Positions 43,300 to 57,141 of a stretch of DNA of 64,000 nucleotides are shown in pieces (position 1 is the first letter of the stretch; each line of letters opens with the position of its first letter). Source of the DNA: Nemopilema nomurai (taxonomy: Eukaryota > Cnidaria > Scyphozoa > Rhizostomeae > Rhizostomatidae); the NCBI GenBank assembly GCA_003864495.1, contig ML133395.1:154307-218306 (forward strand), given 5' to 3'. The position numbers and the translations under genes were made by a program. The notes beneath the pieces are model-generated. The model had not been told where the DNA came from and did not search any database. It saw only the letters and a program-made list of their open reading frames with translations.

Positions 43300-46200
43300 T
43301 TTCGCCAATTTTTTCCTCAACCTCAAACACACACGACCAATTGTTTACCATTTTATTTTTTCAACATTTTGTTTTAGCTTAAGCGAGTGAGAATGCCATC
43401 GCCCAATTTTGTTATCAAAAACACTATCGAAACCCTCAGTATGGAAGCCATTTAGTGAGAAACTATAGACCGATGTTATTGAGGAGTGCTGCCCTCATGT
43501 AAGGGACTGATTTTAAATTTGGTATCTTAAGGATCGTTATTGGATGATTCCAAACATACATCAAGCATAAAGTCTTTCACAACAATACCTGGTTATTCTG
43601 CCAACCCTCAATATTCTCAATTTTTTAACCTAACCTAATATTTTTCTTAAATCATTCCTGCCCAACACAAAAACTCTTGATAAGAAATTCACGAAGAAGC
43701 ATCTAATATTTTTCTTAAATCATTCCTGCCCAACACAAAAACTCTTGATAAGAAATTCTCGAAGAAGCATACCAAATTTGTAAACTGAAATAGTATCCAT
43801 AATACAGGGCCTCCGAAAAAGGGGGTGCCACGGCCCCCGCACTTTTTTGTAAAACAATAGAGCTTTTCTAAATATCTTTTGCCATGATTGTTAAAATCTT
43901 CATTGGCCCCTCCACTTTCCAACCTGCGTCGGAGCCCCTGTAATACATGAAACCTTTCAGCCCTTTTCCTTGATAAATGCACTTTTGATGAAAAGCAAAT
44001 TTCACTGTTTTTAGAAAAACTAGTTTCTACTTTGTGGAGGCAATCGGTATCTGCGTGATGGTTATTTCACTTGCAATTTAGTTCATTTGATCACCCAAAA
44101 AGATATTTTATACTTACAAAGAACACACAAAACTAAGCTAAACGAACAAACATGATAGGTAATTTTGGATAACCACCTTCATTTATCCCATCAAATCAAA
44201 ATACAACTTATTTAGAAATTGGGATAGTCCCACACAATTACAAGGCCAACATGATTTTATGATACATGATACAAAGCCGTGTGCATAAAATCAAATTCAG
44301 TTTATTTTGTCCAGGGGCGTAAATATTGGGAGTGGGAGGGGGGGTGCCACCCAACATTTTGTCGGGCAAACGACAGACAAGATGTTCGCAAATCCGTAAC
44401 TGTCGGGTAAAATCTTTCAGTCTACCGATATCTTTCAAAGACTCGCTGGGTATATCGTATCGGTATACTGTTAAACTTTGAGTCCTTCTTCGTCAATATT
44501 TCGAGTAAATCACTATTGGAGTGACTCCGCCAGCCTAAACGCCTATTAGCTAACCACTCTTGAAAACTGGCGTCGGTTCTTTGCGACCCAGTAATACATT
44601 TTTCAACATGATTTTTTCTGAATGAGTCCAGCACCAGCATCATTGGCCTAGCCACCTGGATGCCGCAACAATTTTACCAGTGTCTGGACGACGAAACCCA
44701 AAGGGCTCATTTTCGAAGGAACTTTGATAAAATCATCTGCTGTAAGTAGTCGCTCATCCTCATTGCCATTCCAATATTTTACGAAATAAAAGTTAACACG
44801 ACTGAACTGCAGCTTTTCTACACGTAAATTGATCTAATAATACCCGTTTTCTCTTTTACAAGAAACCTAGATTGGGTCCTATTACTAAAAGTTTCTTAAT
44901 TTTTCACTAGTTTCTAGTACTAAAAGTTTCTTATTTTTAGATAAACATCAAATTTTGCTCCTTCCCTTGTATATTAATTGTATTTAAGTTTATGACCCAA
45001 CAGTAAGATTTGATATTGTATCTTTTGTTCATTATTCTTATGGAAACAGGGGTACTTTTTATCGAGACACCCGGTACAGTGTGCTTTGATTCTTTTATTA
45101 TTTTCGTATTGTTACCGAGACACCCGGTACTTATTATTTTCCTGCTCAGAAAGTCAGCTTTATTTTTTGGAGTTTCTTAAAAGTATTGATTTAGTTCTAA
45201 AAGTTTCTTAAAATCTCGGGGCCTTAGTACTAGTCTTCCTATAAACCGATTTCTTATCATAAAAGAAACGTGTAAACACTAATTGACATATGAAGAGCAA
45301 GGCATTGACTTGTAGTTCAAAGGTTAATACAAAAACTAAACAAAAATACGTAAAAATATCAGAAAATTACAAATGCAACAAATTTCATAACTGTTTTAAA
45401 ACATTGAAGGATCACCGCGAAGGCTTCTCCCATAACAGATCTCATAACATTTTAGTCGGACAGTGGCGAAAATTATGTACATCCCCCTCCCCAAAGAAAA
45501 ATACTAGTTACTCCCCTGTCTTTGTCTCCTTTCAACATCAAGAAAAGTAACCCTTTCCCTTCATTTACAGGTGAAAAATGTTAAAATGTTATCAATTTAA
45601 AATGCCCATGTTCACTGTTCAAAATGAGTGCTGATTTCCAAATTTCAATTTTGTGAATTTCAAATTTTCAAACAATTATGCATTACGATCTATTCCTTGT
45701 GCAAATCGTCAGATTTTTCAAAATCAGCTTCGTTTGGCCTTTTCGAACTTTGTAACGACAGATCATAACTGCCATCTAGAGTTGTGCTTCCTCAATCCGA
45801 ATTTCAACTTAATTTTTCACGCCCCACGAGCTTACGAAAAGCTTGCATAGTCTGTTCAGCAAGCCACTGTTTGAAAGTCTCCAAAACATCCATCCATTAT
45901 CATTTTCGAAGCATGCAGAGGAAGGAAACAAATCTAGTTTAACGTGGAACGTAAGTATTTCATGTCAGAAACTTATTTTGAGTCTGAAGGCTTAAGGATC
46001 CTTATAGGATAATTCCAAACATACATTAAACATAAACTCATTTTAAGAATACCTACATTTTGCCAAGCCTCAATAATCTTTACATTTTTTAGCCTAGCCT
46101 AACATTATTCTTAAATAATTCTTGCCCAACACAAATTCGTGAAAAGAATTTCACCAAGAAGCATACAGATTTATTAGTCTTTCAATTTTAATCATAATTC

Positions 46201-47320
46201 AAGAAAGCTTTTAGCCTCTTTCCTTGATTAATGCTCTTTTAATGTAAATCATAACTGGCTGTTTTGAAGAAAACTAGTTTCTAATTTCTGTATCCGTTTG
46301 ATGGTTATTTCATTCGTTTGATGGTTATTTCACTCAGTTTCAGTTTTATTTTAAAAATACCACTGGATGCATACATTTGTTGAAGATCAGAAACAATCCA
46401 GGCTTAAAAGTATAAACAATTTAAGAGAAAGTTAACTAATATAAACATAATAGAAAAAATCAAAAGTAGAGGAGAAACAAGCTAGCACTGTTTCACTTGC
46501 AATGTTAGTTAATTTGTTCACCCAACAAAATTTTCAATGCTTCCATAGAACACACAAAACTAAACTAAACGAAGGAACTTGACATGTAATTCAGGATAAG
46601 CACTTTCATTTATCCAATCAAATCAAAATTACATTTTATTTAGAAATCGGAATAGTCCCACACAATTACAAGGCCAACATGATTGAATATATACAAAGCC
46701 GTGTGCATCAAATCGAAATCAGTTTATTTTGTCTCCTTTCAACATCAAGAAAAGTCACCCTTTCCCTTCAGCCTTTCACATTCGCGGGTAACATCTCTCA
46801 CCTTCATTTACAGGTGAAAAATGTAAAAATGTTATCAGTTTAAAATGCCAATGTTCACTGTTCAAAATGAGTGTGGACTTCCAAATTTCAATTTTATGAA
46901 TTTCAAATTTTCAAATAATTATGCATTACGATCTGTTTATTGTGCAAATCGTCGAGTTTTAAAAATCGTCGAGTTTTGCCTTTTCGAACTTTGTAATGAC
47001 AGATCATAACTGCCATCTAGAGTTGTGCTTCCTGAATCCGAATTTCAACTTAATTTTTCGCGATCCAAGAGCTTACGAAAGGCTTGCACAGTCTGTCCAG
47101 CAAGCCACTGTTTTAAAGTCTCCAAAACACCCATCCATTATCATTTTCGAAGCATGCCGAGAGAGGAAACAAATCTAGTTTAACGTGGAACGTAAGCATT
47201 TCTCGACAACGCAAAACGATGTGGAGAATTGCGCTCATAGGCATTACCTCTACCCCTCAAAAAGCATCTTTATGAAGATATTAATACATAGAGAGTTTTA
47301 TTTCGATACTTTGAATAATC
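43300..47320. other. H2B-H1 spacer, units 3 to 4 (long form)
   Basis: No gene is supported. It is about 1.3 kb longer than the unit 1-2 spacer. The distal H1 upstream segment occurs twice, at about 45,520-45,957 and 46,728-47,205, about 1.2 kb apart. The first-unit spacer shows the same arrangement. The 70-bp tandem duplication near 43,640-43,770 matches that of the unit 1-2 spacer. Confidence 0.75.
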
Positions 47321-47555
47321 TTTTTGCGTTATTTCAATGACTATGTGCCAATTAAAGTAGGCAAAGAAGCACAACATCGACGGCCATTTTGGCCTGAGCA
47401 GTCAGCGGTCACGTGTACTTTTGGCGCCTAGATGCAAAATGATTTTGAATCGTTGACCAAAAGTGAAGGAGGGCATCCAGTTTTGTGTCGCAGTTGCGAA
47501 GAACTTTACGTTAGATTGTCGAACCATTTGCTCATTTCCAAAAAAAGCCATCGTT
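47321..47555 (+). promoter_or_regulatory. H1 promoter and 5' leader, unit 4
   Basis: CCAATTAA, GGCCATTTTGGCC, CACGTG and TTTTGGCGCC are all present. The sequence is close to the unit 2 promoter. Confidence 0.65.
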
Positions 47556-48187
47556 ATGGATTCATCTGCGGCGTCACCTAAGAAAACCAAAAAGGCAGCA
47601 GCACCCAAGAAGCCGGCTGCTCATCCTGCATACAAGGACATGATCGCGGAGGCAATCAGAAGCCTGAAGGAAAGAAACGGCTCGTCGAGGCAGAAAATAG
47701 CCAAGTATTTGCAGGCTAATTACAAAGGCCTTGGTGATGAGAGCGCTTTGAAGAGAAACCTGAAGGCTTCCTTGAAGAAACTTGTCGCATCGGGCTCACT
47801 CGTGCAGACGAAGGGGGTGGGAGCTTCGGGGTCGTTCAACTACCTGTCGCCGCGAAGAAAGCAGCAGCAGAAAAGAAGCCGGTCGCAGCAAAGAAAGCTG
47901 TGAAAAAGCCAGCAGCACAGGCTAAGAAGAGTACGCAGGCTAAAAAGGCCAGTACCAGCTCAGTGAAGAAGAGTCCCGCGAAAAAGAAGGCAACGACAGC
48001 GAAGAAAGCAACTGGTGCTAGCAAGTCCCCCAAGAAGCCCAAAGCTAAAGTAGCCAAGAAACCAAAGGCTGCTGCAAGCAAGAAGGCTTCGGTGGCTGGA
48101 AAGAGCAAACCGAAAAAGGCTGCAGCTAAGAAGACGGCAAAGTCACCTGCTGCAAAGAAATCCAAGGCCAGCAAGTCGAAGAACTGA
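47556..48187 (+). pseudogene. H1: Linker histone H1, unit 4, frame-disrupted
   Basis: The N-terminus is the unit 2 type (MDSSAASPKKTKK) with an intact globular domain through GVGASGSF. One A is missing at about 47,838 (TTCAACTACC where unit 2 reads TTCAAACTACC). The frame then reads NYLSPRRKQQQ and ends at 47903, while the Lys-rich tail stays open in another frame to 48187. This is the third H1 copy shifted into the same alternative frame, but at a different base. Confidence 0.85.
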
Positions 48188-48242
48188 GGGCTCAGTTCTC
48201 CAGACATGTTCGTCTTAGTGCGCCATCCTGTCCATGCAAAAC

Positions 48243-48258
48243 AGCTTTTTTAAAAGCT
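48243..48258 (+). terminator. Histone 3' stem-loop, H1 unit 4
   Basis: AGCTTT/AAAGCT stem with TTTA loop, ACCAAA downstream. Confidence 0.9.
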
Positions 48259-48264
48259 ACCAAA

Positions 48265-51200
48265 TAGTTGGATATCTTGTCTTGACAAGCCTTGTTGGCT
48301 GCATCGATCACTCGCATTTTTAATGGCTTTTTGCTTTCTGCGTAGACCAACCCAACATTAAAATGAGCATACCTATAGCTTAAATGGTTACTGATTGTTT
48401 CAGCTTAACCATAACTGTGATCTGAAGGTTTCCGTCCAGAAACTCTGAAACATGTGGTGGGTTGGCTTGGTAACATTTAGAGAAGCTTTTTAATACTGTG
48501 GTTCTGTAATGCATGCAAAATAAGTTTTGAAAGAAGCAACTTGAGACTTGTCTTTGAACACTGTGAATATTAGTTTTTATTGGGAAGTGAAGAAAGCATT
48601 GTATTCTAAAATGAAGGCTCAACCTATTTATCATAACCTGTGTCAGGCTCAACCTCTTTTCTGGTAGGTAAAGTTAAATTTTTAACACACTGTTTTCATA
48701 AAACCAGCAGTTCTGGACTCTTTGTTAGCAATAAAATGTGTGGAATTCAAATAGAATGGTGACTTAGAAAGTTTTCCATCCAATCTGACAAAAGTGAATT
48801 TTGGGACACTTTTTGAAACACTTTCTCACCACAGCTTCTCGATTTGCTTTAAGAGATGTGAATAAAGTTCTCATTCCTATCATTCTTGGACCAGATTTCT
48901 AAAATTTCAGCAAAGTTTGGTATTGTTGTGAAGACAAACAATTTCAAAAAACTAAATTCCCTGAAAGCTATCAATCTAGGACTTGATTTTGATATTTTAC
49001 TATTATCTTATAACCAGCATTAAAACAATTTACCATGTGTTGATGTTGAATTGATGTAAAACAAAGTTTAAATTCTGCATTCTCAATAAAAAGATAGTTT
49101 TGACTTGCACCTGATTCCTAGTGTTTAGTAATTTTCATTAAGAGTTGTAAAGGGAGCTTCTTTTGCTATAATTTCATCAAATCAACCAATACTTTCATCA
49201 TATGTCCAGTGATGTAAAAGAAAGTTAAAACGCTGTAGTAATCCCAAATGGCAAGCAGTTTTATAGTTTGGTTTGATACTTTTTGAGGTTTTCATCAAGA
49301 TTTGCATAGGAAGCTTCTTTTAGTAGAATCATTCCAAAATCAACAACAAGCAATTCATCATATATTGGTGTTGTTTGATGTAAAACAGTCCAGTGAAAAT
49401 AGTCCATTTCCATAAAACAAGCATTGTTTTATTCTTGGGTTTTATAACTTTTTGAGATTGTTCATCAAAAGATGTAAAAGAAGCTTCCTCCTCTATCATT
49501 ATTGAGGGAAAAGTTAAGCATTTCATTATATGATAGTGTTGTTTGATGTAAAATAAAGTGAAAACATTGTATTCCAATAAAACAAGCAGTGTTTTATTAC
49601 GACTTATTACCTTTCTTTGATTTTTCACCAAGTCTTGAGTCATCAGTCTAGACTAATAACCTAGGATTTCTTTGTACCTTTATGCAGTTTGATGTAAAAT
49701 GAAGTGAAAACACTATATTTCCATGAAATAAGCAAGGTTGCACTTGGGTTTGATAACTTTTTTATGGTTCTTTATAAAGGGTTTTAGAGTAAGCTTCTGT
49801 AATCATGCCAAAAACAACAATCAAACAGTTTGTCATATGATTGTGTTGTTGATTCAAAACAAAGTTAAAATTCTGTATTCTTATTAAGCATTTTGATTTG
49901 ATTTGGATTCCTAGTGTTGGGTGATTTTCATCAAGAGTTGTAAAGAAAGCTTACTTTGCTAATTCCAGAATCAATAATCATACATTTCATCATATGTTGG
50001 TGCTATTTGCAGTAAAATATGAAGAACTGCAGTTCCATAAAGCAAGCAGTGTTATACTTAAGCTTGATAACTCTTTGTGGTTCTTCTTCAGGACATGGAA
50101 AGAATTCTTCTTTTTAAATCATTCTGGATTCAATAACCAAGTATTTAGGGATATAAAAGTGGTTTTTTATGTTAAACAAAATAAAAATACTACTTTCCCA
50201 GAAATCAAGTAGTATTATTCTTGGGTCTGACAATTTTTTAAGATTCTTCATCTAAACATGCATAGAAAGCGTCTTTTGATATCATTCCAGAATCAATAAT
50301 CAAGCACTTCTTCATATGAAAGTGTTCTTTTTTGTAAAACAGAAAGAAAATGCTGAATCTCCAAAAAACAAGAAGTTTTTTCTTGGGTCTGACAACTTTT
50401 TGATGTTCTTCTTCAAGACATGCAAAGCCAGCTTCTTTGATATCATTCCCGAATCCATAATGAAGCAATTCGTCATATGATAGTGTTGTTTGATTTAAAG
50501 CAAAGTTAAAATTATGTATTCTTATCAGACAAGCAGTTTTTATTTGATTTAGATTCCCAGTGTTGGGTAATTTTCATCAAGAGTTGTAAAGGGAGTTTCT
50601 TTTTATATAATTTCATAATCATCAATCAATGTTTTCATCATTTGTTGGTGTTCTTTGATGTTGAACAGAGTATAAACACTGTTTTGACATAAATCAAGCA
50701 GTGTTATGTTAGGAATTGTTTATTTTGTTTGATTTTTCATCAAGAGTTGTAAAGGAATCTGCTTTTCCATCATTCTAGGCTCAATAACCAAGCATTTGTT
50801 CATATGTTGGTCCTGTTTGATCTAAAGTAAAGAGAAAAAACTGTTTTCCCTTTAAATAAGCAGGGTTATACTTGGGTTTGATAACTTTTTAAGATTCTTT
50901 ATCTAAAGTTTTAGAAAAAGCTCTTTTGCTAGCATTCTAGACTAAAAAATCAAGCATTTTATCGCATGTTTTTGGGGATAATAAAAGTAAAAGTACTGTA
51001 GTTAAATAAAACAAGCAGTGTTATACTTGAGTTTGACAACTTTTTGAGGTTCTTGATAAAGAGTTTCAAAGTAAGCTTCATTTGTAATCATGGCAAAATC
51101 AATAATCAAACACACAACCATTGACAGTGTTGTTTGATTTAAAACAAGTTAAAATTCTATATTCTCATTTACAAGTAGTTTTGATTTGATTTGGATTCCT

Positions 51201-52290
51201 AGTGTTGGGTTATTTTCATCAAGATCTGTAAAGGAAGCTTCTTTTTATATAATTTCATGATCATCAATCAATGCTTTCGTCATATGTTGGTGTTCTTTGA
51301 TGTAAAACAAAATAAAAACACTGTTTTTTCATAAAACAAGCAGTGTTTTACCTGGATTTGATAACTTTGTTGGGTTTTCCTTCAAAACTTGTAAAGGAAG
51401 CTTTTTGCTATCATTCCAGAATCAACAATAAAGCAGGTAATCACATCTTGGTGCAGTTTGATAAATTTTGGTTTGATATTTTTTGAGATTTGTAATGAAG
51501 AATTGAAATGAAAGCTTCCTTTGCTATCATTCCACAACCAAAATCAAGCATTTCATCATGTGATAGTCTCCTTTGATGTAAAACAGATAATGAAAGTGCT
51601 GCATTTCCATTAAACAAGCAGTGTCATACTTGGGTTTGACAACATTTTGAGGTTCTTCAAAAAGTTTTGTAAAGAAAGCTTCTTTTTATAGAGTTTTTGC
51701 AAAAATTTAATTTTCTTTCCTTATCATTCAAAGACCATCTTTCTGTATTCATTTTCCATATGTTTGTGTAGTAACCACTCAAAAGAAATAGCTCTTGAGT
51801 TGATTTGGACCACTAAATGTGTGAATACTACATAAGAGGGTTGAAGGAGCCCTCCATTCCATCATTCCCAAAATCAGTTTTCTACCAATTAAATTTTGAC
51901 CACCTTTTGACCTAACAATTTACTATTTGATTTTGAAAACAGTTCGGGGATTTTCAAAGGAAAGATAGATGCAAATTTTCGGAATAATGCGTCTGTTAGC
52001 ATTAGTGAAAGAAGATCATTAGGGGCTTTCAGAAACCCTTTAATCAGAGTAACTCATTAGCGTAGCCAAAAGAATACTACCTATAAAGAATATAATCTAA
52101 TATAAACTCTGACTAATTAGTAATCTGTAAGAGGAAGTTTATTTCGAAAATTGAATATTCAATTTAGCTAATTTTATATTGTGCTTTACTACTTTGGTAG
52201 GTTTTGTATATGAAGGCATAGGTGGAAATCTCTAGAGAAATATCGCTGTGTGCAATGGGATAGAGAAACATCGTTTCTGGCGTTCATGGT
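48265..52290. other. H1-H3 spacer, unit 4
   Basis: No gene is seen. It contains the satellite array, then the empty target site of the unit 3 element near 51,832. About 300 bases present in the other units are missing near 51,930. Confidence 0.7.
49120..51690. repeat. Degenerate ~160-bp satellite array, unit 4
   Basis: Same monomer series, closest to unit 3, including the shared right end TTTATAGAGTTTTTGC. Confidence 0.8.
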
Positions 52291-52306
52291 GGTTTTTAAA
52301 AAAACC
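52291..52306 (-). terminator. Histone 3' stem-loop, H3 unit 4
   Basis: Minus-strand GGTTTT/AAAACC stem with TTTA loop. Confidence 0.9.
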
Positions 52307-52352
52307 GTTTGAAGCGAAATCTCATCCGTCAAGATGTCTTGGAGTGAGTTGC

Positions 52353-53453
<1,101 letters not shown>

Positions 53454-53908
53454 TAAAGCCCCGGCAAAACGACTGGACATTTGCACTGGTCATGCACTGA
53501 ACATTGCTCACTTGTTCAGTGTGTGGACATTCAGAAAATTTTGGTGGTGGCAAAACGACTGAACATTGTCCAGTGAACTTTTACACTGTGGAAGAATGCG
53601 CGCGGGAAAACTAGCTACAAAACCTGCCAGGCTCGTAAAAATCGCCGTACTCTTTATCCGCTCGTGCTCTCTGCCATCGCTTTCATCATCGGAATTAAAG
53701 TTAATATCTTCAGAAGAATCGTCGTTACCAATGAAATGCCTTTTCCTGCTCTTCGTCGAATTAAAGTTTAAAGTTGATTCCATTTCTTCCCACGGTGTTT
53801 AAAGCTTGTTGAAGATTTGAATAATGGAAATAAATTTCTCGCCAAATCAAATCCATTACATTCATTGCGCGTGCGCGAACTGGACAATGGACAGTAGAGT
53901 GGCAAAAC

Positions 53909-56900
53909 CAGGACCGTCGAGAGGGGGGGGTAGCCAGGGTAGTTACCAGGGGGCCCGGGGCCTTGAGGGGCCCGTAGAAAATAAGGTATTTATTTTTGGC
54001 TATGAGTTTTCAATTAGCAGCATTGGCAGAGTGGGCCCATGACCCGATTGATATTCGAAATTTAATCTTTCAACAAGCGATCAACAAGCTGGTCTATGAT
54101 GAGGGCCTTTTCCTGTTATGGTTTATAATTAAAACACTGACGATCATAATATACTTCTCCGGAAGCCGAAAAATTCGATTGCACTTACATACATCTACTT
54201 TTAGGTCAAATGTTTTAGTTATTGCTTGTGTGGACTTCCTATAAACGTAAAAGTAAATCTTCCATTCACGGCGTACACCAGAGAAAAAGCACATGCGAAG
54301 AACCAAGACAAATCCAAACGCTATAAAAGTCTTCATCAAAATCACTAAGCGGGATCACGATCCAACCAACCCCTGCGATGTCATCTTACAGGCACAAGTC
54401 TGGTGCTCAGAAAAGGCAGGAAAAAAAGATACGAGAAAAAGAAACAAAGAAAGCCTCTCGCACATTGTTTGAGGTTGGTGCTTACAAAAGAGACAATGAA
54501 GGTGATTCAATTTTAAATAAACCTGGCGAAAGCTCTGTTCAAAGCACTGCTGAAGAAGAAGAGGACACAGACGGCTTGGCTGCTTCGGTAGACCATGACA
54601 CCACAGAAAGTAGAGAAAGCACTACTGATTCGTCATTAAATCAAGATACTGTCCATAGTGGATCATTTAGTTTTGATGTCGGCACATTGACCGGATTTCC
54701 AACGATAAAGGAGTTAGAAAAGGTTGTTAGAACTGGTAATTTGCCTCATCCTCCAGAGTTTCCCAAAGATTGCGACGGCCACAAATTTCCAACAACGGTC
54801 CTAAATGTGAAGCAGCAAAATGGGGAGTTAGTAAGAAGAAGCTGGCTTGTTTTCAGTCCTACAAAGGCTGCACTCTATTGTTTGCCATGCAGGTTGTTTG
54901 GCCACACTATTGATAATGGTTCAAAATCAAAATTGGCTTCTCCTTGTGGTTGGGGAGCGAACGACAGCTGGAAAAGATTGTGGGAAAGACTCCCAGAACA
55001 TGAGAGAGGCAATGCCCACATCAAGTGTTACTTGGCATGGCGTGAGCTTCAACGACGCTTAGAAGCAGATGCTGATGTAGATTTGTTATTGGAGAAAAGT
55101 GTTTTGTCTGAAGCAGAAAGATGGAAAATGTTACTGCAACGAATCCTTGACGTAGTCATGTTTCTTGGAGAGCGAGGGCTTGCGTTTCGTGGGGATTCAG
55201 AGAAGATTGGTGATACGCACAACGGCAACTTTCTTGGGATTTTAGAGTTGCTTGCACGTTACGATCCTCTTCTTCAAGAGCACATTGGTAAAGTGAAATC
55301 CGCACAAGAGAAAGGGACTAGACTCCAGGCTCACTATTTGTCACCAGAATCTCAAAATGAGTTTATAAATATTTGTGCTGCACAAGTGAGAAATCATATT
55401 TTAGAAGAGCGCAAGGTCTCAAAGTACTTTGCGATTATGGTTGATGGCACACCAGATGCAAGTCACACAGAGCAAACTACCTTCATTCTTAGGTACCTTA
55501 CCAATGACGGTGAGATTTTCACAGTTCAAGAAAGATTTCTAGCCTTTGTTGACTGTTTTAAGAAGTCGGGTCTCGAGATCGCTAACTTAATTTTGAAGAC
55601 TTTGGAGAAGTACGGAATACCTATTGCTGACTGTCGAGGCCAAGGCTATGATAATGCTGCCAACATGTCAGGGAGATATAATGGTGCTCAGCAGCATGTG
55701 AATTCGGTCAATCCTTTGTGCCTGTACTCACCCTGTGCCTGCCACTCGTTGAATCTCTGTGGTACCAATTCCGCCGTATGCTGTCCTGAAGCTGTTACAT
55801 TTTTTGGTATGGTACAAACTATATACAACCTTTTCTCGTGCAGTCCACAGAGATGGAACATTTTACTAAGCCATGTTGGGTCGTCACTACATGGATTATC
55901 ATGTACAAGATGGACTGATCGCGTTGCTAGCGTCCGACCATTTGCAGCCCATTTGCCAGGAATCAAGAACGCCCTTGAAGATCTCCTGTTGCTGAATCTT
56001 ACCCCGAAAACAACCATTGAAGTCAACGGCGCGATTAAGTATGTGTCATCATTTACATGCATAGTGATGTCTGCCTTGTGGTCGAAGGTTCTTGTCCCAA
56101 TCGACCAAAGAAACCAAGTAATTCAGGCAAGGGAAGCAACGATCGATGTTGAGGTCTCAAACTTAAGAAGCCTGATTGACGAGCTTAAGGAACTGCGCAG
56201 CCAATGGCCTATGATTTTGAATGAATCGAAGCTAGTTGCAAATTCACTAAACATTTTGGCTGAATTTCCGAAAACGCGCAAGAGCAAAAGAGATGTCGAA
56301 GAAGGTGGAGATGAGGCTGATGAAATCGAAAGCAGAGAAGCGAGGGCATTCAAGCGTGATGTATTCCATACAATTGTTGATTCCGTGATTTCAGGTTTGA
56401 CAACACGCTTTGATGCTGCAAATCGCATTTACCACACGTTCAGCTTTCTTTGGGAGTACTTGATTATGTCTGAAGAGGAAATTTTGCAGGCCTGTGACAT
56501 CTTTGCCAGTAAATATGAAGTGGATATTTGCCTCGATGGACTGAGAGAAGAAATGGTCCACATCAGGTCAATCCACAAGGCAAATTTTGGAGAGAAATCG
56601 TTGAATCCGTTGCAGTTATTAAACAGCATAAGCCAATTTAAACTTGATGAGATTTTTTTCAACGTGTGTACAGCATTGAGAATTTTTTGCACACTGCCCG
56701 TGACCGTTGCTTCGGCTGAGCGATCATTTAGCAAACTCAAGCAAATAAAGAACTTTTTGAGGAGCACAATGACTCAGCAACGACTTTCAGATTTGGCCGT
56801 CTTAAGCATCGAGAGTGAAACAGCAAGAAAAATGGATTTTACAAATGTAATTAAGGATTTCGCCATGAGGAAAGCAAGAAAAGCAGTTTTTTAAACATTA

Positions 56901-57141
56901 AATTAACTCTGATTTGTTTTAATGATTTATTTTATATAGTCACTAATTATATGTTCTGTTAAAGACCTTAAAATACAAATTCAAGTGTTTCTGGGGGCCT
57001 TGATTTCAAAATTAATGCCTTTTACAGTCCATCTAACTGCATTGCTAAGGGCGTAACCCAAAAAAGGTTTTTGCAGCCTTCGACGGTGGGGCCCCATGAC
57101 AGTCCCAGCCCTGGGGCCCGGCCCGTCTCTCGACGGCCCTG
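53909..57141 (+). mobile_element. Complete autonomous-looking hAT transposon
   Basis: The 3,233-bp element is flanked by a perfect 8-bp duplication GGCAAAAC (53901-53908 and 57142-57149). Copy 1 of the host element carries that sequence once at the matching place. Terminal inverted repeats are 15 bp, CAGGACCGTCGAGAG against CAGGGCCGTCGAGAG, with one mismatch. An 8-bp duplication, CAGG-type ends and a hAT transposase frame together identify the hAT superfamily. About 470 bp precede and 250 bp follow the coding frame. Confidence 0.95.
54378..56894 (+). CDS. hAT transposase, ZMYM1-like (TTF zinc finger, DUF4371, dimerisation domain)
   Basis: This uninterrupted 838-aa frame lies inside the hAT element. 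The N-terminus (about 1-100) is basic then acidic and probably disordered. A TTF-type zinc-finger region at about 105-215 has C168 and C171 in YCLPCRLFG and later His/Cys residues in EHERGNAHIKCY. The DUF4371/RNase H-like core follows: D356 in MVDGTPDASH, D425 in GQGYDNAANMSG, a CACHSLNLC Cys/His motif near 455, and E693 in FLWEYL are the likely catalytic triad and associated residues. The C-terminal hAT dimerisation domain lies near 765-815 (TLPVTVASAERSFSKLK). It should cut and paste this element. No stop or frameshift is seen, so activity is plausible but untested. Confidence 0.93.
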   Translation: MSSYRHKSGAQKRQEKKIREKETKKASRTLFEVGAYKRDNEGDSILNKPGESSVQSTAEEEEDTDGLAASVDHDTTESRESTTDSSLNQDTVHSGSFSFDVGTLTGFPTIKELEKVVRTGNLPHPPEFPKDCDGHKFPTTVLNVKQQNGELVRRSWLVFSPTKAALYCLPCRLFGHTIDNGSKSKLASPCGWGANDSWKRLWERLPEHERGNAHIKCYLAWRELQRRLEADADVDLLLEKSVLSEAERWKMLLQRILDVVMFLGERGLAFRGDSEKIGDTHNGNFLGILELLARYDPLLQEHIGKVKSAQEKGTRLQAHYLSPESQNEFINICAAQVRNHILEERKVSKYFAIMVDGTPDASHTEQTTFILRYLTNDGEIFTVQERFLAFVDCFKKSGLEIANLILKTLEKYGIPIADCRGQGYDNAANMSGRYNGAQQHVNSVNPLCLYSPCACHSLNLCGTNSAVCCPEAVTFFGMVQTIYNLFSCSPQRWNILLSHVGSSLHGLSCTRWTDRVASVRPFAAHLPGIKNALEDLLLLNLTPKTTIEVNGAIKYVSSFTCIVMSALWSKVLVPIDQRNQVIQAREATIDVEVSNLRSLIDELKELRSQWPMILNESKLVANSLNILAEFPKTRKSKRDVEEGGDEADEIESREARAFKRDVFHTIVDSVISGLTTRFDAANRIYHTFSFLWEYLIMSEEEILQACDIFASKYEVDICLDGLREEMVHIRSIHKANFGEKSLNPLQLLNSISQFKLDEIFFNVCTALRIFCTLPVTVASAERSFSKLKQIKNFLRSTMTQQRLSDLAVLSIESETARKMDFTNVIKDFAMRKARKAVF

